Shown here one piece after another: positions 16,085 through 23,806 of a DNA stretch of 32,778 nt. A program made the position numbers and the translations under genes. Position 1 is the first letter of the stretch. The number at the start of each line of letters is the position of its first letter. Source of the DNA: Aeriscardovia sp. (lineage in GTDB: Bacteria > Actinomycetota > Actinomycetes > Actinomycetales > Bifidobacteriaceae); NCBI GenBank assembly GCA_017632855.1, contig JAGBQM010000025.1, positions 1-32,778 of the forward strand. Reading direction: 5' to 3'. The notes beneath the pieces were generated by a model, which saw only the letters and a list, made by a program, of their open reading frames with translations, was not told the origin of the DNA and did not search any database.

Positions 16085-16800
16085 TCTTCTTCTACTTTGA
16101 AAGCTCCGTTGTTTTCAGCCCATTCGTTTCTGCTTTTCGCCCACCTTCTGTAGGCGTCCCTTTGCCACTCCATGGCGTTGTAGGGAATAGAGGGGCAGGA
16201 CTTTAACATTACGCACAACAGATCCAAAACGGCCTGGGTGTCGACCTGGGCGTCATGGTAATCCCCTTTGGGTTCCGCTCCCCACCATTCCATCGCGCTT
16301 TTAAGGTTCCTTTTTCCAGGCCTATGGGAAAGCTCCCTGTCCATGACTAAGGGGTCAAGGACAAAAATTCGAGAAAGCTTTTCCGCGAGGTCTTCCCTTC
16401 CGATTCTTTCCAAATCCCCCTTAAGCATCTTCACGTCGAACTTGGCGTTGTATGCCACGAGCGGGATGCCTTTTTGCTGGGCAATAAGTATGGCCTTAGC
16501 GATCTTTTCCACCTCCTCTTTCTGGTCTCCCCCGTTTCTTTCCACAAATTCCTGGCTGAATCCGTTTACCTGAGAAGCTTTGGGATCAATGGGGACGCCG
16601 GGGTTTATAAGGAAGTTATAGATTTCGTCTTCTCCGCCGCTTCTTTTCCTGAGCACTAAAGAAGCCGAAATGATGGAATCTTTTTTAAAATCCAGCCCCG
16701 TAGTTTCAGTGTCAAAGCCTAAAAGATCGCAGGTTGAAAGGTCTTCAGGCTGCTTCGGTATTTTTTCCAGTTCTTCCAAGATGTCCATGTCTGCCCTCAT
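16072..16800 (-). CDS. DnaQ-like 3'-5' exonuclease
   Basis: A DEDDh-family exonuclease like the epsilon subunit of DNA polymerase III. The three Exo motifs are complete: GFDTETTG (about 28-35), YNAKFD (about 117-122) and YHDAQVD (about 181-187) with the histidine that defines the DEDDh group. The C-terminal 50 residues (EWQRDAYRRWAKSRNEWAE and onward) resemble those of actinobacterial exonucleases of this type. Three starts are possible: GTG 16803, ATG 16800 or ATG 16788, the last with AGGG 5 nt upstream. Whether it proofreads for the replicase or acts separately is not shown. It is the first gene of the pair with murE. Confidence 0.88.
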   Translation of the reverse strand: MRADMDILEELEKIPKQPEDLSTCDLLGFDTETTGLDFKKDSIISASLVLRKRSGGEDEIYNFLINPGVPIDPKASQVNGFSQEFVERNGGDQKEEVEKIAKAILIAQQKGIPLVAYNAKFDVKMLKGDLERIGREDLAEKLSRIFVLDPLVMDRELSHRPGKRNLKSAMEWWGAEPKGDYHDAQVDTQAVLDLLCVMLKSCPSIPYNAMEWQRDAYRRWAKSRNEWAENNGAFKVEEEWGL

Positions 16801-16897
16801 CACGTTTCCGCTTTTTCTATCTGATATTATCTATTTTCGATCCTACTAAATCCGAATCTAGGAAAATAAAGGCCGGATTTACCGGAAAAGAGGAAAG

Positions 16898-17947
16898 ATG
16901 GCAGCAATTAAGATAGGCATAAACGGGTTTGGACGCATAGGGCGCCTGGCATTCCGCCGTATTTTCCAGCTTCAGCAGCAGGGAGGCGGGAACCAAATAG
17001 AAGTGGTGGCCATAAACGATCTCACTACTCCCGCCATGCTCGCCTACCTTCTCAAGTATGACAGCACCCACGGCAGGCTCCGCCGCCTGGACGGGAGCGA
17101 AGTGGAAGTGGAAAGCGACGATTCCCACATCATCGTAGACGGGAAGGCCTACAGGGTTTACGCGGAGAAAGACGCTTCCCAAGTTCCCTGGGTCAAGGAA
17201 GAAGGCGTGGACTACGTCCTCGAATGCACCGGATTTTACACTTCCTTTGAAAAGAGCCAGGCTCACATCAGGGCCGGAGTGAAGAAGGTCCTGGTTTCCG
17301 CCCCCTGCAAGGACGACGTGACTCCGACCATAGTCTACGGGGTAAACCACCACATCCTTAAGAAGGAAGACACCGTAGTTTCTGCGGGATCATGCACTAC
17401 CAATTCCTTGGCTCCCATGGTGGATCTTTTGGATAAGCACTTTGGCATAAAGGCAGGGTTTATGACTACCATTCACGCCTATACCGCTTCCCAGATGCTT
17501 TTGGACGGACCCCGTTTTTCAAACGCCAGAAGCAACAGGAGCGCGGGGGTGAACACCGTAGCCCATTCCAGCGGGGCCGCCAGCGCCATAGGGAAAGTAG
17601 TTCCCTCGGTAGACGGAAAACTTACCGGACATGCCCAGAGGGTTGCGGTGTGCGACGGATCGGTTACTGAACTCACTTCCCTTCTTGGAAGGGAAACCAG
17701 CAAGGAAGAGATAAACTCCCTCTTTAAGGAAACCTTCTCAAAGACCGATTACTTCGGCTACAACGGAGACGGAATAGTTTCTAGCGACATAATCGGAGAT
17801 TCTCACGGGGGCGTTTTCGATCCCACCCAGACAGACGTTCTCACCACTCCTTCCGGCCAGCTTGTCAGAACCGTATCCTTCTACGACAACGAATACGGCT
17901 TTACCTGCAATATGATTAGGACTTTGCTTTATTTCGCAGAGCTTTAA
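16898..17947 (+). CDS. gap: Glyceraldehyde-3-phosphate dehydrogenase
   Basis: GAPDH oxidises glyceraldehyde 3-phosphate to 1,3-bisphosphoglycerate with NAD in the lower half of glycolysis. The NAD-binding N-terminus reads IGINGFGRIGRLAFRR. The catalytic motif is SAGSCTTNSLAPM, with the nucleophilic cysteine followed by TTNS instead of the frequent TTNC. The histidine lies in TTIHAYTASQ, and WYDNEYG is represented by FYDNEYG. Length (349) is normal. GAGGA lies about 5 nt before the ATG. It stands alone on + between divergent and convergent minus-strand genes and ends at a strong bidirectional terminator. Confidence 0.97.
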   Translation: MAAIKIGINGFGRIGRLAFRRIFQLQQQGGGNQIEVVAINDLTTPAMLAYLLKYDSTHGRLRRLDGSEVEVESDDSHIIVDGKAYRVYAEKDASQVPWVKEEGVDYVLECTGFYTSFEKSQAHIRAGVKKVLVSAPCKDDVTPTIVYGVNHHILKKEDTVVSAGSCTTNSLAPMVDLLDKHFGIKAGFMTTIHAYTASQMLLDGPRFSNARSNRSAGVNTVAHSSGAASAIGKVVPSVDGKLTGHAQRVAVCDGSVTELTSLLGRETSKEEINSLFKETFSKTDYFGYNGDGIVSSDIIGDSHGGVFDPTQTDVLTTPSGQLVRTVSFYDNEYGFTCNMIRTLLYFAEL

Positions 17948-17951
17948 AAAT

Positions 17952-17982
17952 AAAAAAGGCGGGATTTACCCGCCGTTTTTTT
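17952..17982. terminator. Bidirectional terminator between gap and bL37
   Basis: GGCGGG (17958-17963) pairs with CCCGCC (17969-17974) around ATTTA. On + it is followed by G and seven T (17976-17982). On - it is followed by six T (17957-17952). It serves both gap and the sigR-rsrA-like-bL37 operon. Confidence 0.92.
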
Positions 17983-17996
17983 GCCCTTTTTTGCCT

Positions 17997-18071
17997 TTAA
18001 GCGTTCGGCCTCTTGCCATGGCACGCAGCGCTGTGCCTTCTGGCCCTGCGCATTCTTCCTCTCTTTGCCAC
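17997..18071 (-). CDS. 50S ribosomal protein bL37
   Basis: A 24-residue basic peptide starting MAKRGRMRRARRHS and ending HGKRPNA. It matches the actinobacterial large-subunit protein bL37, known from mycobacterial ribosome structures. The GTG start has a perfect AAGGAGG (18076-18082) 4 nt upstream. Its place directly behind a SigR-type sigma factor and an RsrA-like gene is the one I recall from mycobacteria, which supports the call. It is the last gene before the shared terminator. Two residues differ notably from the mycobacterial sequence I remember: a cysteine stands before HGKRPN, and two alanines replace charged residues. Confidence 0.9.
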   Translation of the reverse strand: MAKRGRMRRARRHSAACHGKRPNA

Positions 18072-18100
18072 GTTACCTCCTTTTTAAACGTCTATGGCAA

Positions 18101-18376
18101 TCACATGTTTTCAATCAAGGCGAAGCATTTTTCAAGCAAGTCCAAGGGAGCCTTGTCCGGCCTAAGAACGCGCTTTATAAGCTCCAAAAGCTCGCGTTCC
18201 TGGGCGTCTGCGTCCCTGTCGGGATCAAAGCCTTCGGTAAATTTGCTTTCCTTTCCCAGGATTTGCTCTAAAGCGAGCCCCGCCTGGTAAAGATCCGAAA
18301 AATCTTCCACGCAGGCCACTTCCGTGCAGCCCGCTTCCACCATTACCAGGGTCATCCCTGTTTTCCGGGGGCTCAT
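18101..18376 (-). CDS. RsrA-like anti-sigma factor candidate, zinc motif missing
   Basis: A 91-residue protein in the position of rsrA/rshA, directly behind the SigR-type sigma gene. Its N-terminus CTEVACVEDFSDLY and its end RPDKAPLDLLEKCFALI recall RsrA by eye. However, the HxxxCxxC zinc-binding motif of redox-sensing ZAS anti-sigma factors is replaced by an acidic stretch (DPDRDADAQERE). Only three cysteines remain. If it is the anti-sigma factor, it cannot bind zinc in the usual way. The ATG at 18376 is chosen because AGAGG lies 5 nt upstream; a GTG lies two codons earlier. Confidence 0.6.
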   Translation of the reverse strand: MSPRKTGMTLVMVEAGCTEVACVEDFSDLYQAGLALEQILGKESKFTEGFDPDRDADAQERELLELIKRVLRPDKAPLDLLEKCFALIENM

Positions 18377-18416
18377 ATTCACCTCTCTTCGTTAATTGCC
18401 GGTCCGATCTTATATT

Positions 18417-18992
18417 CTAGTTCACGGCGTTCACGCCTTGCTTGGCGTATGAGGCCAATTCCTTTTTCAGCTGGTTTCTTGCCCTGTTTAGCCTGCTCAT
18501 CACGGTGCCTATCTTTATATTGTTTTCCTCGGCTACCTGCTTGTAGCTTTTCCCGTCTACGGCGGCTTCTATGAAAATCTTCCTTCTTTCTTCGGGAAGC
18601 TTGTTCAACGCCTCGAGGATGTCTCCGGAAATAAGGCCGTCCATATAGGTCTGCTCGCTGCTCTTGGTGGATCCCGGACGGCTTCTTTCCGCCTGCAAAA
18701 GTTTGCTGTCGCTGTAGTCTCCCGTGAAGGCGTCCAGTTTTTTGGGCCTCCTTTGGGCTTTGTGGTATTGGTTGAAATAAGTATTTTTCAAGATTGTGCT
18801 AAGCCACGCCTCCAAATTGGTTCCGGGCTTAAAGGAGCTGAAAGCCTTAAAGCCTTTCTCGAAAGTATCTTGCACAAGGTCTTCGGCGTCAAAAGGATTG
18901 TTGGTGTATTTCATGGCCTGCCTGTAAAGCATGTCCACAGCCGGCAGGGCCTGTTGTTCAAATATTTTTTTAGAGTTCTCTTCAGCATCCAT
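18417..18992 (-). CDS. RNA polymerase ECF sigma factor, SigR/SigH type
   Basis: An extracytoplasmic-function sigma factor of the group that controls thiol-oxidative and heat stress in actinobacteria. Region 2 shows NPFDAEDLVQDTFEKGF and the GTNLEAWLSTILKNTYFNQY segment for -10 recognition and melting. Region 4 shows LPEERRKIFIEAAVDGKSYKQVA followed by the helix GTVMSRLNRARNQL for -35 binding. The ATG at 18992 has a weak GGA-containing upstream site; a TTG at 19004 is an alternative. It is followed by the RsrA-like gene and bL37, the same order as in mycobacteria. Targets cannot be told from this window. Confidence 0.88.
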   Translation of the reverse strand: MDAEENSKKIFEQQALPAVDMLYRQAMKYTNNPFDAEDLVQDTFEKGFKAFSSFKPGTNLEAWLSTILKNTYFNQYHKAQRRPKKLDAFTGDYSDSKLLQAERSRPGSTKSSEQTYMDGLISGDILEALNKLPEERRKIFIEAAVDGKSYKQVAEENNIKIGTVMSRLNRARNQLKKELASYAKQGVNAVN

Positions 18993-19010
18993 AAGCCGAT
19001 CCAAACTTTT

Positions 19011-19038
19011 TTGTTAATCCATTCCTGTTTTCTAGGAT
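19011..19038 (+). promoter_or_regulatory. Candidate promoter of infC-rpmI-rplT
   Basis: TTGTTA (19011-19016) and TAGGAT (19033-19038) are 16 nt apart. This would start a leader of about 160 nt before infC. Confidence 0.5.
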
Positions 19039-19044
19039 ATACCC

Positions 19045-19203
19045 ACGGTTTTAATTTCATCCCAGTCTCAGAGTATGATTATGAGAGCCGGCTTGAAGAA
19101 TCAAGAAAGAGGAGAAATCCCACCTGAGGGCCTTTCGTGGCGCTGGGTTTTGATTACAAGTGCGTTTTATTTTGACTTTCTCACTCTGAGGATTGGAGAA
19201 GTT
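19045..19203 (+). promoter_or_regulatory. infC leader with alternative pairings
   Basis: CTCAGAGT (19067-19074) is perfectly complementary to ACTCTGAG (19183-19190), 108 nt downstream and just before the infC ribosome binding site. The same left arm can instead pair locally, TCTCA (19066-19070) with TGAGA (19082-19086). The two pairings exclude each other, the kind of arrangement seen in attenuators. Regulation is inferred. Confidence 0.4.
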
Positions 19204-19860
19204 ATAAGCGATTTAAGGATTAACGAGGAGATCAAGTCCCCTCAAGTCCGTTTGATTGGACCTAATGGCGAACAGGTAGGGGTGATCTCTACCGCAGCCG
19301 AGATGAACCTGGCCAGAGAGGCCAATCTGGACTTAGTGGAAGTGGCCTCCCAGGCCGTCCCCCCCGTGGTCAAGCTGATAGACTATGGCAAGTTCAAGTA
19401 CGACGAGACGATAAAACAGCGCAATGCGAAGCGCAACCAAAACAGGGCGGAGCTTAAAGAGATAAGGTTCCGGCTCAAGATCGACGATCACGATTTTGAG
19501 ACTAAAGAGAACCACGCTCGCAAGTTCCTTCAAGGCGGAGATAAGGTCAAAGTGACGATAATGCTCCGCGGAAGGGAAAGAGCCCACCCTATAGGCGGAA
19601 AAGAACTTCTGTTCCGCCTAGCCCAAGGCGTTGCGGATATCAGCTCCATTGAAAACCAGCCCAGGCAGGATGGGAGGGACATCTACATGACCCTCACTCC
19701 CAAGGTTAAAAAAGTGCATAGCGAATCTGAGCAGAGGCGCAGAGGAGAAGAGGCCAAGGCCGAGAGGCTGAGCAGGCAGGCTGCCCACCTTTTGGCAAAA
19801 GAGCAAAAAGCTCAATCTGAACAGACTAAGGAGGAAAGCGATGCCCAAGGCAAAGACTAG
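19204..19860 (+). CDS. infC: Translation initiation factor IF-3
   Basis: IF-3 binds the 30S subunit and checks start codon and initiator tRNA. The family regions are clear: [23 protein letters not shown] (given in part), [39 protein letters not shown] and [13 protein letters not shown] basic, E/K/Q-rich C-terminal tail extends past the usual end. Homology begins at SDLRIN, and the codon before it is ATA (19204) with GGAG 5 nt upstream. Mycobacteria have ATC at the same place as I recall, and E. coli uses ATT. I therefore choose ATA, giving 218 residues. An in-frame ATG at 19075 (261 residues) is less likely. It overlaps rpmI by 20 nt. Confidence 0.92.
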   Translation: MSDLRINEEIKSPQVRLIGPNGEQVGVISTAAEMNLAREANLDLVEVASQAVPPVVKLIDYGKFKYDETIKQRNAKRNQNRAELKEIRFRLKIDDHDFETKENHARKFLQGGDKVKVTIMLRGRERAHPIGGKELLFRLAQGVADISSIENQPRQDGRDIYMTLTPKVKKVHSESEQRRRGEEAKAERLSRQAAHLLAKEQKAQSEQTKEESDAQGKD

Positions 19861-20041
19861 GAGAGCCGTAGCCAAGCGCATGAAAGTGACCGGATCCGGA
19901 AAGCTTATAGCTTGCGGATGCGGAATGCGTCACCACCTGGAGTGCAAAAGCGCCCACAAAAAGCGCGAGCTGAGCGCTGACGACCACATGGCTCAGTGCG
20001 AAGAAAAAGTTACTTGGAGAATGCTCGGGAAGAAGAAATAG
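19841..20041 (+). CDS. rpmI: 50S ribosomal protein bL35
   Basis: A 66-residue basic ribosomal protein with the family start [21 protein letters not shown]. The [19 protein letters not shown] block is close to what I recall for bifidobacteria (RHNLEHKSARKRRELSADD). It is unusual in holding four cysteines, two in [12 protein letters not shown] plus one more near residue 53, in a protein that normally has none or few in actinobacteria. AAGGAGG lies 6 nt before the ATG, inside infC. It belongs to the conserved infC-rpmI-rplT operon, 9 nt before rplT. Confidence 0.93.
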   Translation: MPKAKTRRAVAKRMKVTGSGKLIACGCGMRHHLECKSAHKKRELSADDHMAQCEEKVTWRMLGKKK

Positions 20042-20050
20042 AGGTTAAAG

Positions 20051-20443
20051 ATGGCACGTGTAAAGAGAGCCGTAAACGCCCATAAGAAGCGCCGCGTGGT
20101 GCTCGAAAGGGCCAAGGGGTACAGAGGAGCCAGGTCCAGGTCCTACAGAAGGGCCAAAGAGCAGCTTCTGCACTCTTTCAATTACTCCTTCAGAGACAGG
20201 CGCCACCGCGCAGGCCAATTCAGAAGGCTGTGGATTGAAAGGATTAACGCGGCCGTCCGCGAGGAGGGCCTCACTTACAACCGCTTTATCCAGGGCGTTA
20301 AGCTGGCCGGAATAGATTTGGACAGAAGGAGCCTGGCGGATCTGGCCGTGCAGGATCCCGAAGTCTTTTCGTCCTTAGTGGCAAAAGCCAAGGAAGCTCT
20401 TCCCATGGACGTAAACAAGCCCGTAGATCGCATAGCCGAATAG
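20051..20443 (+). CDS. rplT: 50S ribosomal protein bL20
   Basis: L20 binds 23S rRNA early in large-subunit assembly, and in some bacteria represses its own operon. The protein starts [26 protein letters not shown], given here in part, and shows the [18 protein letters not shown] and [24 protein letters not shown] blocks. At 130 residues it is slightly longer than usual because of a C-terminal tail. It is the last gene of the infC operon. No good plus-strand terminator follows; the nearby stem-loop has its T-run on the minus side. Confidence 0.96.
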   Translation: MARVKRAVNAHKKRRVVLERAKGYRGARSRSYRRAKEQLLHSFNYSFRDRRHRAGQFRRLWIERINAAVREEGLTYNRFIQGVKLAGIDLDRRSLADLAVQDPEVFSSLVAKAKEALPMDVNKPVDRIAE

Positions 20444-20448
20444 GCAAT

Positions 20449-20473
20449 AAAAAAAGCGGCCCGTTTCGACCGC
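20449..20473 (-). terminator. Terminator of tRNA-Pro(GGG)
   Basis: On the minus strand a 6-bp stem with one G-U pair (20473-20456) and a 6-nt loop is followed by seven T (20455-20449). It lies 13 nt past the tRNA 3' end. It lacks a T-run on the plus strand. Confidence 0.7.
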
Positions 20474-20485
20474 CGTTATGAAAAG

Positions 20486-20559
20486 TCGGGCTGACAGGAT
20501 TTGAACCTGCGACACCTCGGCCCCCAGCCGAGTGCGCTACCAAGCTGCGCTACAGCCCG
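20486..20559 (-). tRNA. tRNA-Pro (anticodon GGG)
   Basis: A complete 74-nt cloverleaf: acceptor CGGGCTG paired with CAGCCCG, discriminator A, anticodon stem CTCGG/CCGAG with loop CTGGGGG (anticodon GGG), and T-loop TTCAAAT. The CCA end is not encoded. Confidence 0.95.
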
Positions 20560-20568
20560 CTGGAAAAC

Positions 20569-20598
20569 ATTATACATATTGCGCAGAAAATCTGCCAA
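20569..20598 (-). promoter_or_regulatory. Promoter of tRNA-Pro(GGG)
   Basis: A perfect TATAAT (20574-20569) lies 18 nt from TTGGCA (20598-20593), 9 nt before the tRNA 5' end. A GCAGA-AAA-TCTGC inverted repeat (20583-20595) lies inside the spacer. The region is shared with the upstream end of the divergent parA. Confidence 0.75.
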
Positions 20599-20621
20599 CT
20601 TTTCTTCGGATTGGCTTTAGT

Positions 20622-21461
20622 ATGGCAAAAGATCTTTTAGGGCGCGAATTCGAGCCTTTTACTCCGCCTCCCCTTCAAAGGCGCAGCCAGGCCCCCGTGA
20701 TAGCTGTAGTGAATCAAAAAGGCGGGGTAGGCAAGACTACCAGCACCATAAACATAGCCGGAGTCCTTTCTCAGCTGGGAAGAAAGGTATTAGCGGTAGA
20801 CTTCGATCCCCAAGGGGCCCTTACCGCGGGGCTGGGAGTGGATGGAAACGCTGAAGAGAAAACTATTTACGACCTGCTCTTCGATCCCCGCCTGGACGTA
20901 AAGGATGCCATAATACATACCCGCTTCGAGGGGTTGGACCTGCTGCCGGCAAATATCGACCTGTCTGCCGCTGAAATACAGCTGGTAACGGAGATGGGAA
21001 GGGAAAGGATTTTACAGGGAGTCCTTTCTCCCGTGCTTGGCGATTACGACGCCATCCTCATCGACTGCCAGCCCTCTTTGGGGCTTTTGACGGTAAACGC
21101 CCTCACGGCTTCTTCGGGAGTCATAATTCCCGTGTCTACGGAGTACTTCGCCCTGAGGGGAGTAGCCCTTCTTATGGACTCCATAAAAAGGGTTAAAAAC
21201 AGGATCAACCCCTCCCTTGAGGTATTCGGGGTCCTTCCGACAATGTACACGACCAACACCAATCATGCCCAGGAATCTTTAAACAGGCTCTATGAAGCCT
21301 TCGGAGATAAGCTTTTCCACACTGCGATCTCCAGATCCATAAAACTCCCCGACGCCACGGTCGCCGGGGCCCCCATTACCTTCTACGCGCCTGAGCATAA
21401 AGTGGCCAAAGAATACAGGGACGCCACTTACGAGATTCTGGCCAAAAAATTCATCGCTTAA
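20622..21461 (+). CDS. ParA family ATPase
   Basis: A MinD/ParA-type ATPase. It has the deviant Walker A motif NQKGGVGKTT (31-40) with the signature lysine K33, the A' motif VDFDPQGAL and the Walker B strand ILIDCQPSLG. The N-terminus begins MAKDLLGREFEP and is followed by a Pro/Gln/Arg linker, as I remember for actinobacterial ParA homologues near scpA/scpB. No ParB partner and no scpAB are adjacent here, so this may be the segregation-associated orphan ParA rather than the chromosomal parA next to parB. The ribosome binding site is weak (CGGA about 10 nt upstream). It is 24 nt from typA. Confidence 0.9.
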   Translation: MAKDLLGREFEPFTPPPLQRRSQAPVIAVVNQKGGVGKTTSTINIAGVLSQLGRKVLAVDFDPQGALTAGLGVDGNAEEKTIYDLLFDPRLDVKDAIIHTRFEGLDLLPANIDLSAAEIQLVTEMGRERILQGVLSPVLGDYDAILIDCQPSLGLLTVNALTASSGVIIPVSTEYFALRGVALLMDSIKRVKNRINPSLEVFGVLPTMYTTNTNHAQESLNRLYEAFGDKLFHTAISRSIKLPDATVAGAPITFYAPEHKVAKEYRDATYEILAKKFIA

Positions 21462-21485
21462 AACTTGACTGGAGAAATACGGACG

Positions 21486-23396
21486 ATGATCAAACCGGAT
21501 ATACGCAACGTAGCCATAATAGCCCACGTGGATCACGGCAAGACCACATTAGTAGATGCCCTCTTAAAGCAGGCCCACGCCTTTTCAGACAGGCAGAAAG
21601 TGCCTGACAGGGTCCTAGACAGCGGGGAAATAGAAAGGGAAAAGGGCATAACCATCCTGGCCAAAAACACAGCCATAAATTACAGCGGGGACGCTGCGGC
21701 AAAGCAGGGCCAGGAAAGCATCACCATAAACCTCATAGACACCCCCGGCCACGCCGATTTCGGAGGGGAAGTGGAAAGGGGGCTGTCTATGGTGGATGGA
21801 GCGATCCTCCTCGTGGACGCTTCCGAGGGCCCCCTGCCCCAGACCCGCTTCGTCCTTAGAAAAGCCTTGGAAGCGAAGCTGCCCATAATACTTGTCATAA
21901 ATAAAACCGACAGGCCGGACTCGAGGATAGCCCAGGTAGTGAGCGAAACCACCGACCTCCTCCTTTCCCTGGCCGAAGACGTAATGGCCGAAGGGGTGGA
22001 AGTCGACATCGATAAGCTTTGCTCCCTTCCCGTCCTTTACGCCTGCGCCAAAGCGGGCCGGGCCGATACTCTCAGGCCTAAAGACGGGCAGATGCCGGCA
22101 AATGAGGATTTGGAGCCTCTCTTTGAAGCCCTGGTAAACGAGATCCCCGCCCCCACCTACGATCCCGATTCCCCCCTTCAGGCTTTGGTCACAAATATCG
22201 ACTCTTCCGACTTTCTTGGCCGCCTGGGCCTAATCCGGGTTTACAACGGAGTGATAGAAAAAGGGAAAACTTACGGCCTCGTCAGAGAAAAGGGGATGGA
22301 AAGCTTTAAGGTAACTGAGCTTCTCAGGACTTCGGGCCTGACCAGGCTCCCCTCCCCCATGGCAGGACCCGGAGACATCGTAGCCGTAGCCGGAGTGCAG
22401 GACATCATGATAGGCGAAAGCATAGTGGACCTAAGCGATCCCAGGCCTTTGGGAGTCATCCACATAGACGATCCCGCAATCTCTATGACCTTCGGAATAA
22501 ACGATTCCCCTCTGGCGGGAACCGAAGGCAAAGACCACAAGCTGACCGCCAGAATGCTTAAAGACAGGCTGGATCGGGAGCTGGTGGGAAACGTATCCAT
22601 AAAAGTGCTCCCGACGGAACGGCCGGATATGTGGAAAGTCATGGGGAGGGGGGAGCTGGCCCTTTCCGTTTTGGCCGAACAGATGAGGAGGGAAGGATAC
22701 GAGCTTACCTTGGGCCGCCCGCAGGTAGTGACCCGAAAAGGCGAAGACGGATCCGTCCTGGAGCCTTTTGAAGAAGCCACGATAGACGTCCCGAGCGAAT
22801 TTGTGGGGGCCGTCAGCCAGCTCATGGCCCTTCGCAAGGGAGTTATGGCCTCTATGAAAGATCACGGCTCAGGCTGGGTGCGCCTCGTCTTTTCCGTTCC
22901 TTCAAGGGGTCTTATAGGCATCAGGGCCAAGCTTCTTACAGATACCCACGGCACCGCCGTCAGCTCTTCTCTTCTTACCGGCTACAAGCCCTGGGCGGGA
23001 GATATAGTGACCAGGCAGAGCGGATCTATGGTGTCTGGAACGAGAGGCACTGCCACCCCCTATGCCATGCAGCATCTTCAGGCCAGGGGCGTTTTCTTTG
23101 TAGAGCCTCAGAGCCAGGTTTACGAGGGGCAGGTGGTAGGGATTGCAAACAAGCCAAACGACCTGGATGTAAACGTCACAGTGGCAAAGCATATGACCAA
23201 TATGAGGTCCTCTACGGCTGACGTGCTTGAGACCCTCACTCCCCCCATCACCCTCAGCCTTGAAGAGGCTTTGGACTTTGCGGCTGAAGACGAATGCGTG
23301 GAAGTTACGCCTGAGGCCATAAGGGTCAGAAAGATCATCTTGAACAGAGAGCAGTGGTACAAGTGGCGCGCCAGACAGGCCAGGGAAACCAGGTAA
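21486..23396 (+). CDS. typA: Translational GTPase TypA/BipA
   Basis: A ribosome-associated GTPase related to EF-G, involved in stress adaptation and ribosome assembly. The GTPase motifs are complete: AHVDHGKTT near the N-terminus, the EREKGITI switch I, DTPGHADFGGEVERG and NKTDRPDSR. The C-terminal domain contains SGWVRLVFSVPSRGLIG, TDTHGTA and KKPNDLDVN-type sequence (here NKPNDLDVNVT). ATG 21486 is preferred over the TTG at 21465, because GGAGAA lies 9 nt upstream. The 636 residues are within the actinobacterial range. Confidence 0.97.
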   Translation: MIKPDIRNVAIIAHVDHGKTTLVDALLKQAHAFSDRQKVPDRVLDSGEIEREKGITILAKNTAINYSGDAAAKQGQESITINLIDTPGHADFGGEVERGLSMVDGAILLVDASEGPLPQTRFVLRKALEAKLPIILVINKTDRPDSRIAQVVSETTDLLLSLAEDVMAEGVEVDIDKLCSLPVLYACAKAGRADTLRPKDGQMPANEDLEPLFEALVNEIPAPTYDPDSPLQALVTNIDSSDFLGRLGLIRVYNGVIEKGKTYGLVREKGMESFKVTELLRTSGLTRLPSPMAGPGDIVAVAGVQDIMIGESIVDLSDPRPLGVIHIDDPAISMTFGINDSPLAGTEGKDHKLTARMLKDRLDRELVGNVSIKVLPTERPDMWKVMGRGELALSVLAEQMRREGYELTLGRPQVVTRKGEDGSVLEPFEEATIDVPSEFVGAVSQLMALRKGVMASMKDHGSGWVRLVFSVPSRGLIGIRAKLLTDTHGTAVSSSLLTGYKPWAGDIVTRQSGSMVSGTRGTATPYAMQHLQARGVFFVEPQSQVYEGQVVGIANKPNDLDVNVTVAKHMTNMRSSTADVLETLTPPITLSLEEALDFAAEDECVEVTPEAIRVRKIILNREQWYKWRARQARETR

Positions 23397-23779
23397 AGTC
23401 GATCCTGACATGGGTTAGGATCGCGCTTTTCGCCCTCTTTTCGGCCTTTTTGGGCACGATGATCGCCAGAGACGGATCTGACGGCCCTTTCCCATGGGGG
23501 CTTATCGTCTCTCTTCTTGTGATTTTCGTAGTCTCCCTTTTGGCCAGGAGGGACAAAAAAATAGCCGGAGTAGGCGTGGGCCTGGTGTTTTCAAGCGCCA
23601 TGGCATGGATTTTGGCCCTCTCTTCAGGCATGGGGGGGAGCATTTTGGTGCCCGTGGCTTCTTCCGCATTTACCACGTTTTTCAGCGCCGCGGCAGGCTA
23701 CATTTGGCTTTTTGGTATGATAATAGTCCAATTGATAGCGGCCCTGCTTCCCAGAAAGTGGTTTTCGGGAAAAAAATAG
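23354..23779 (+). CDS. Small four-helix membrane protein
   Basis: A 141-residue membrane protein with four hydrophobic segments, about 22-40, 49-66, 70-92 and 115-134. It recalls the DUF6113-type proteins of actinobacteria, especially the AGYIWLFGM region in the last helix, but this is a weak resemblance. Function is unknown. Its candidate starts, GTG at 23354 or 23363, lie inside the end of typA; no start codon occurs between typA and the first helix. It overlaps typA by about 40 nt, consistent with coupled translation. Confidence 0.7.
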   Translation: MVQVARQTGQGNQVKSILTWVRIALFALFSAFLGTMIARDGSDGPFPWGLIVSLLVIFVVSLLARRDKKIAGVGVGLVFSSAMAWILALSSGMGGSILVPVASSAFTTFFSAAAGYIWLFGMIIVQLIAALLPRKWFSGKK

Positions 23780-23790
23780 CCGTTCGGTTT

Positions 23791-23806
23791 TAGAATGTTA
23801 CAGATG
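23791..23806 (+). promoter_or_regulatory. Candidate leaderless promoter of xthA
   Basis: TAGAAT (23791-23796) is followed by 7 nt and the ATG at 23804. No ribosome binding site precedes that ATG. The layout is the same as at the PBP gene and at 32202. Confidence 0.5.

Noticed and set aside
17981..18290. Two overlapping plus-strand ORFs of about 97 codons
   Set aside because: They are antisense to bL37 and the RsrA-like gene, both of which have strong ribosome binding sites and family matches.
20532..20621. Longer N-terminus for ParA
   Set aside because: The extended frame begins inside tRNA-Pro and has no ribosome binding site; homology starts at MAKDLLGREF (20622).
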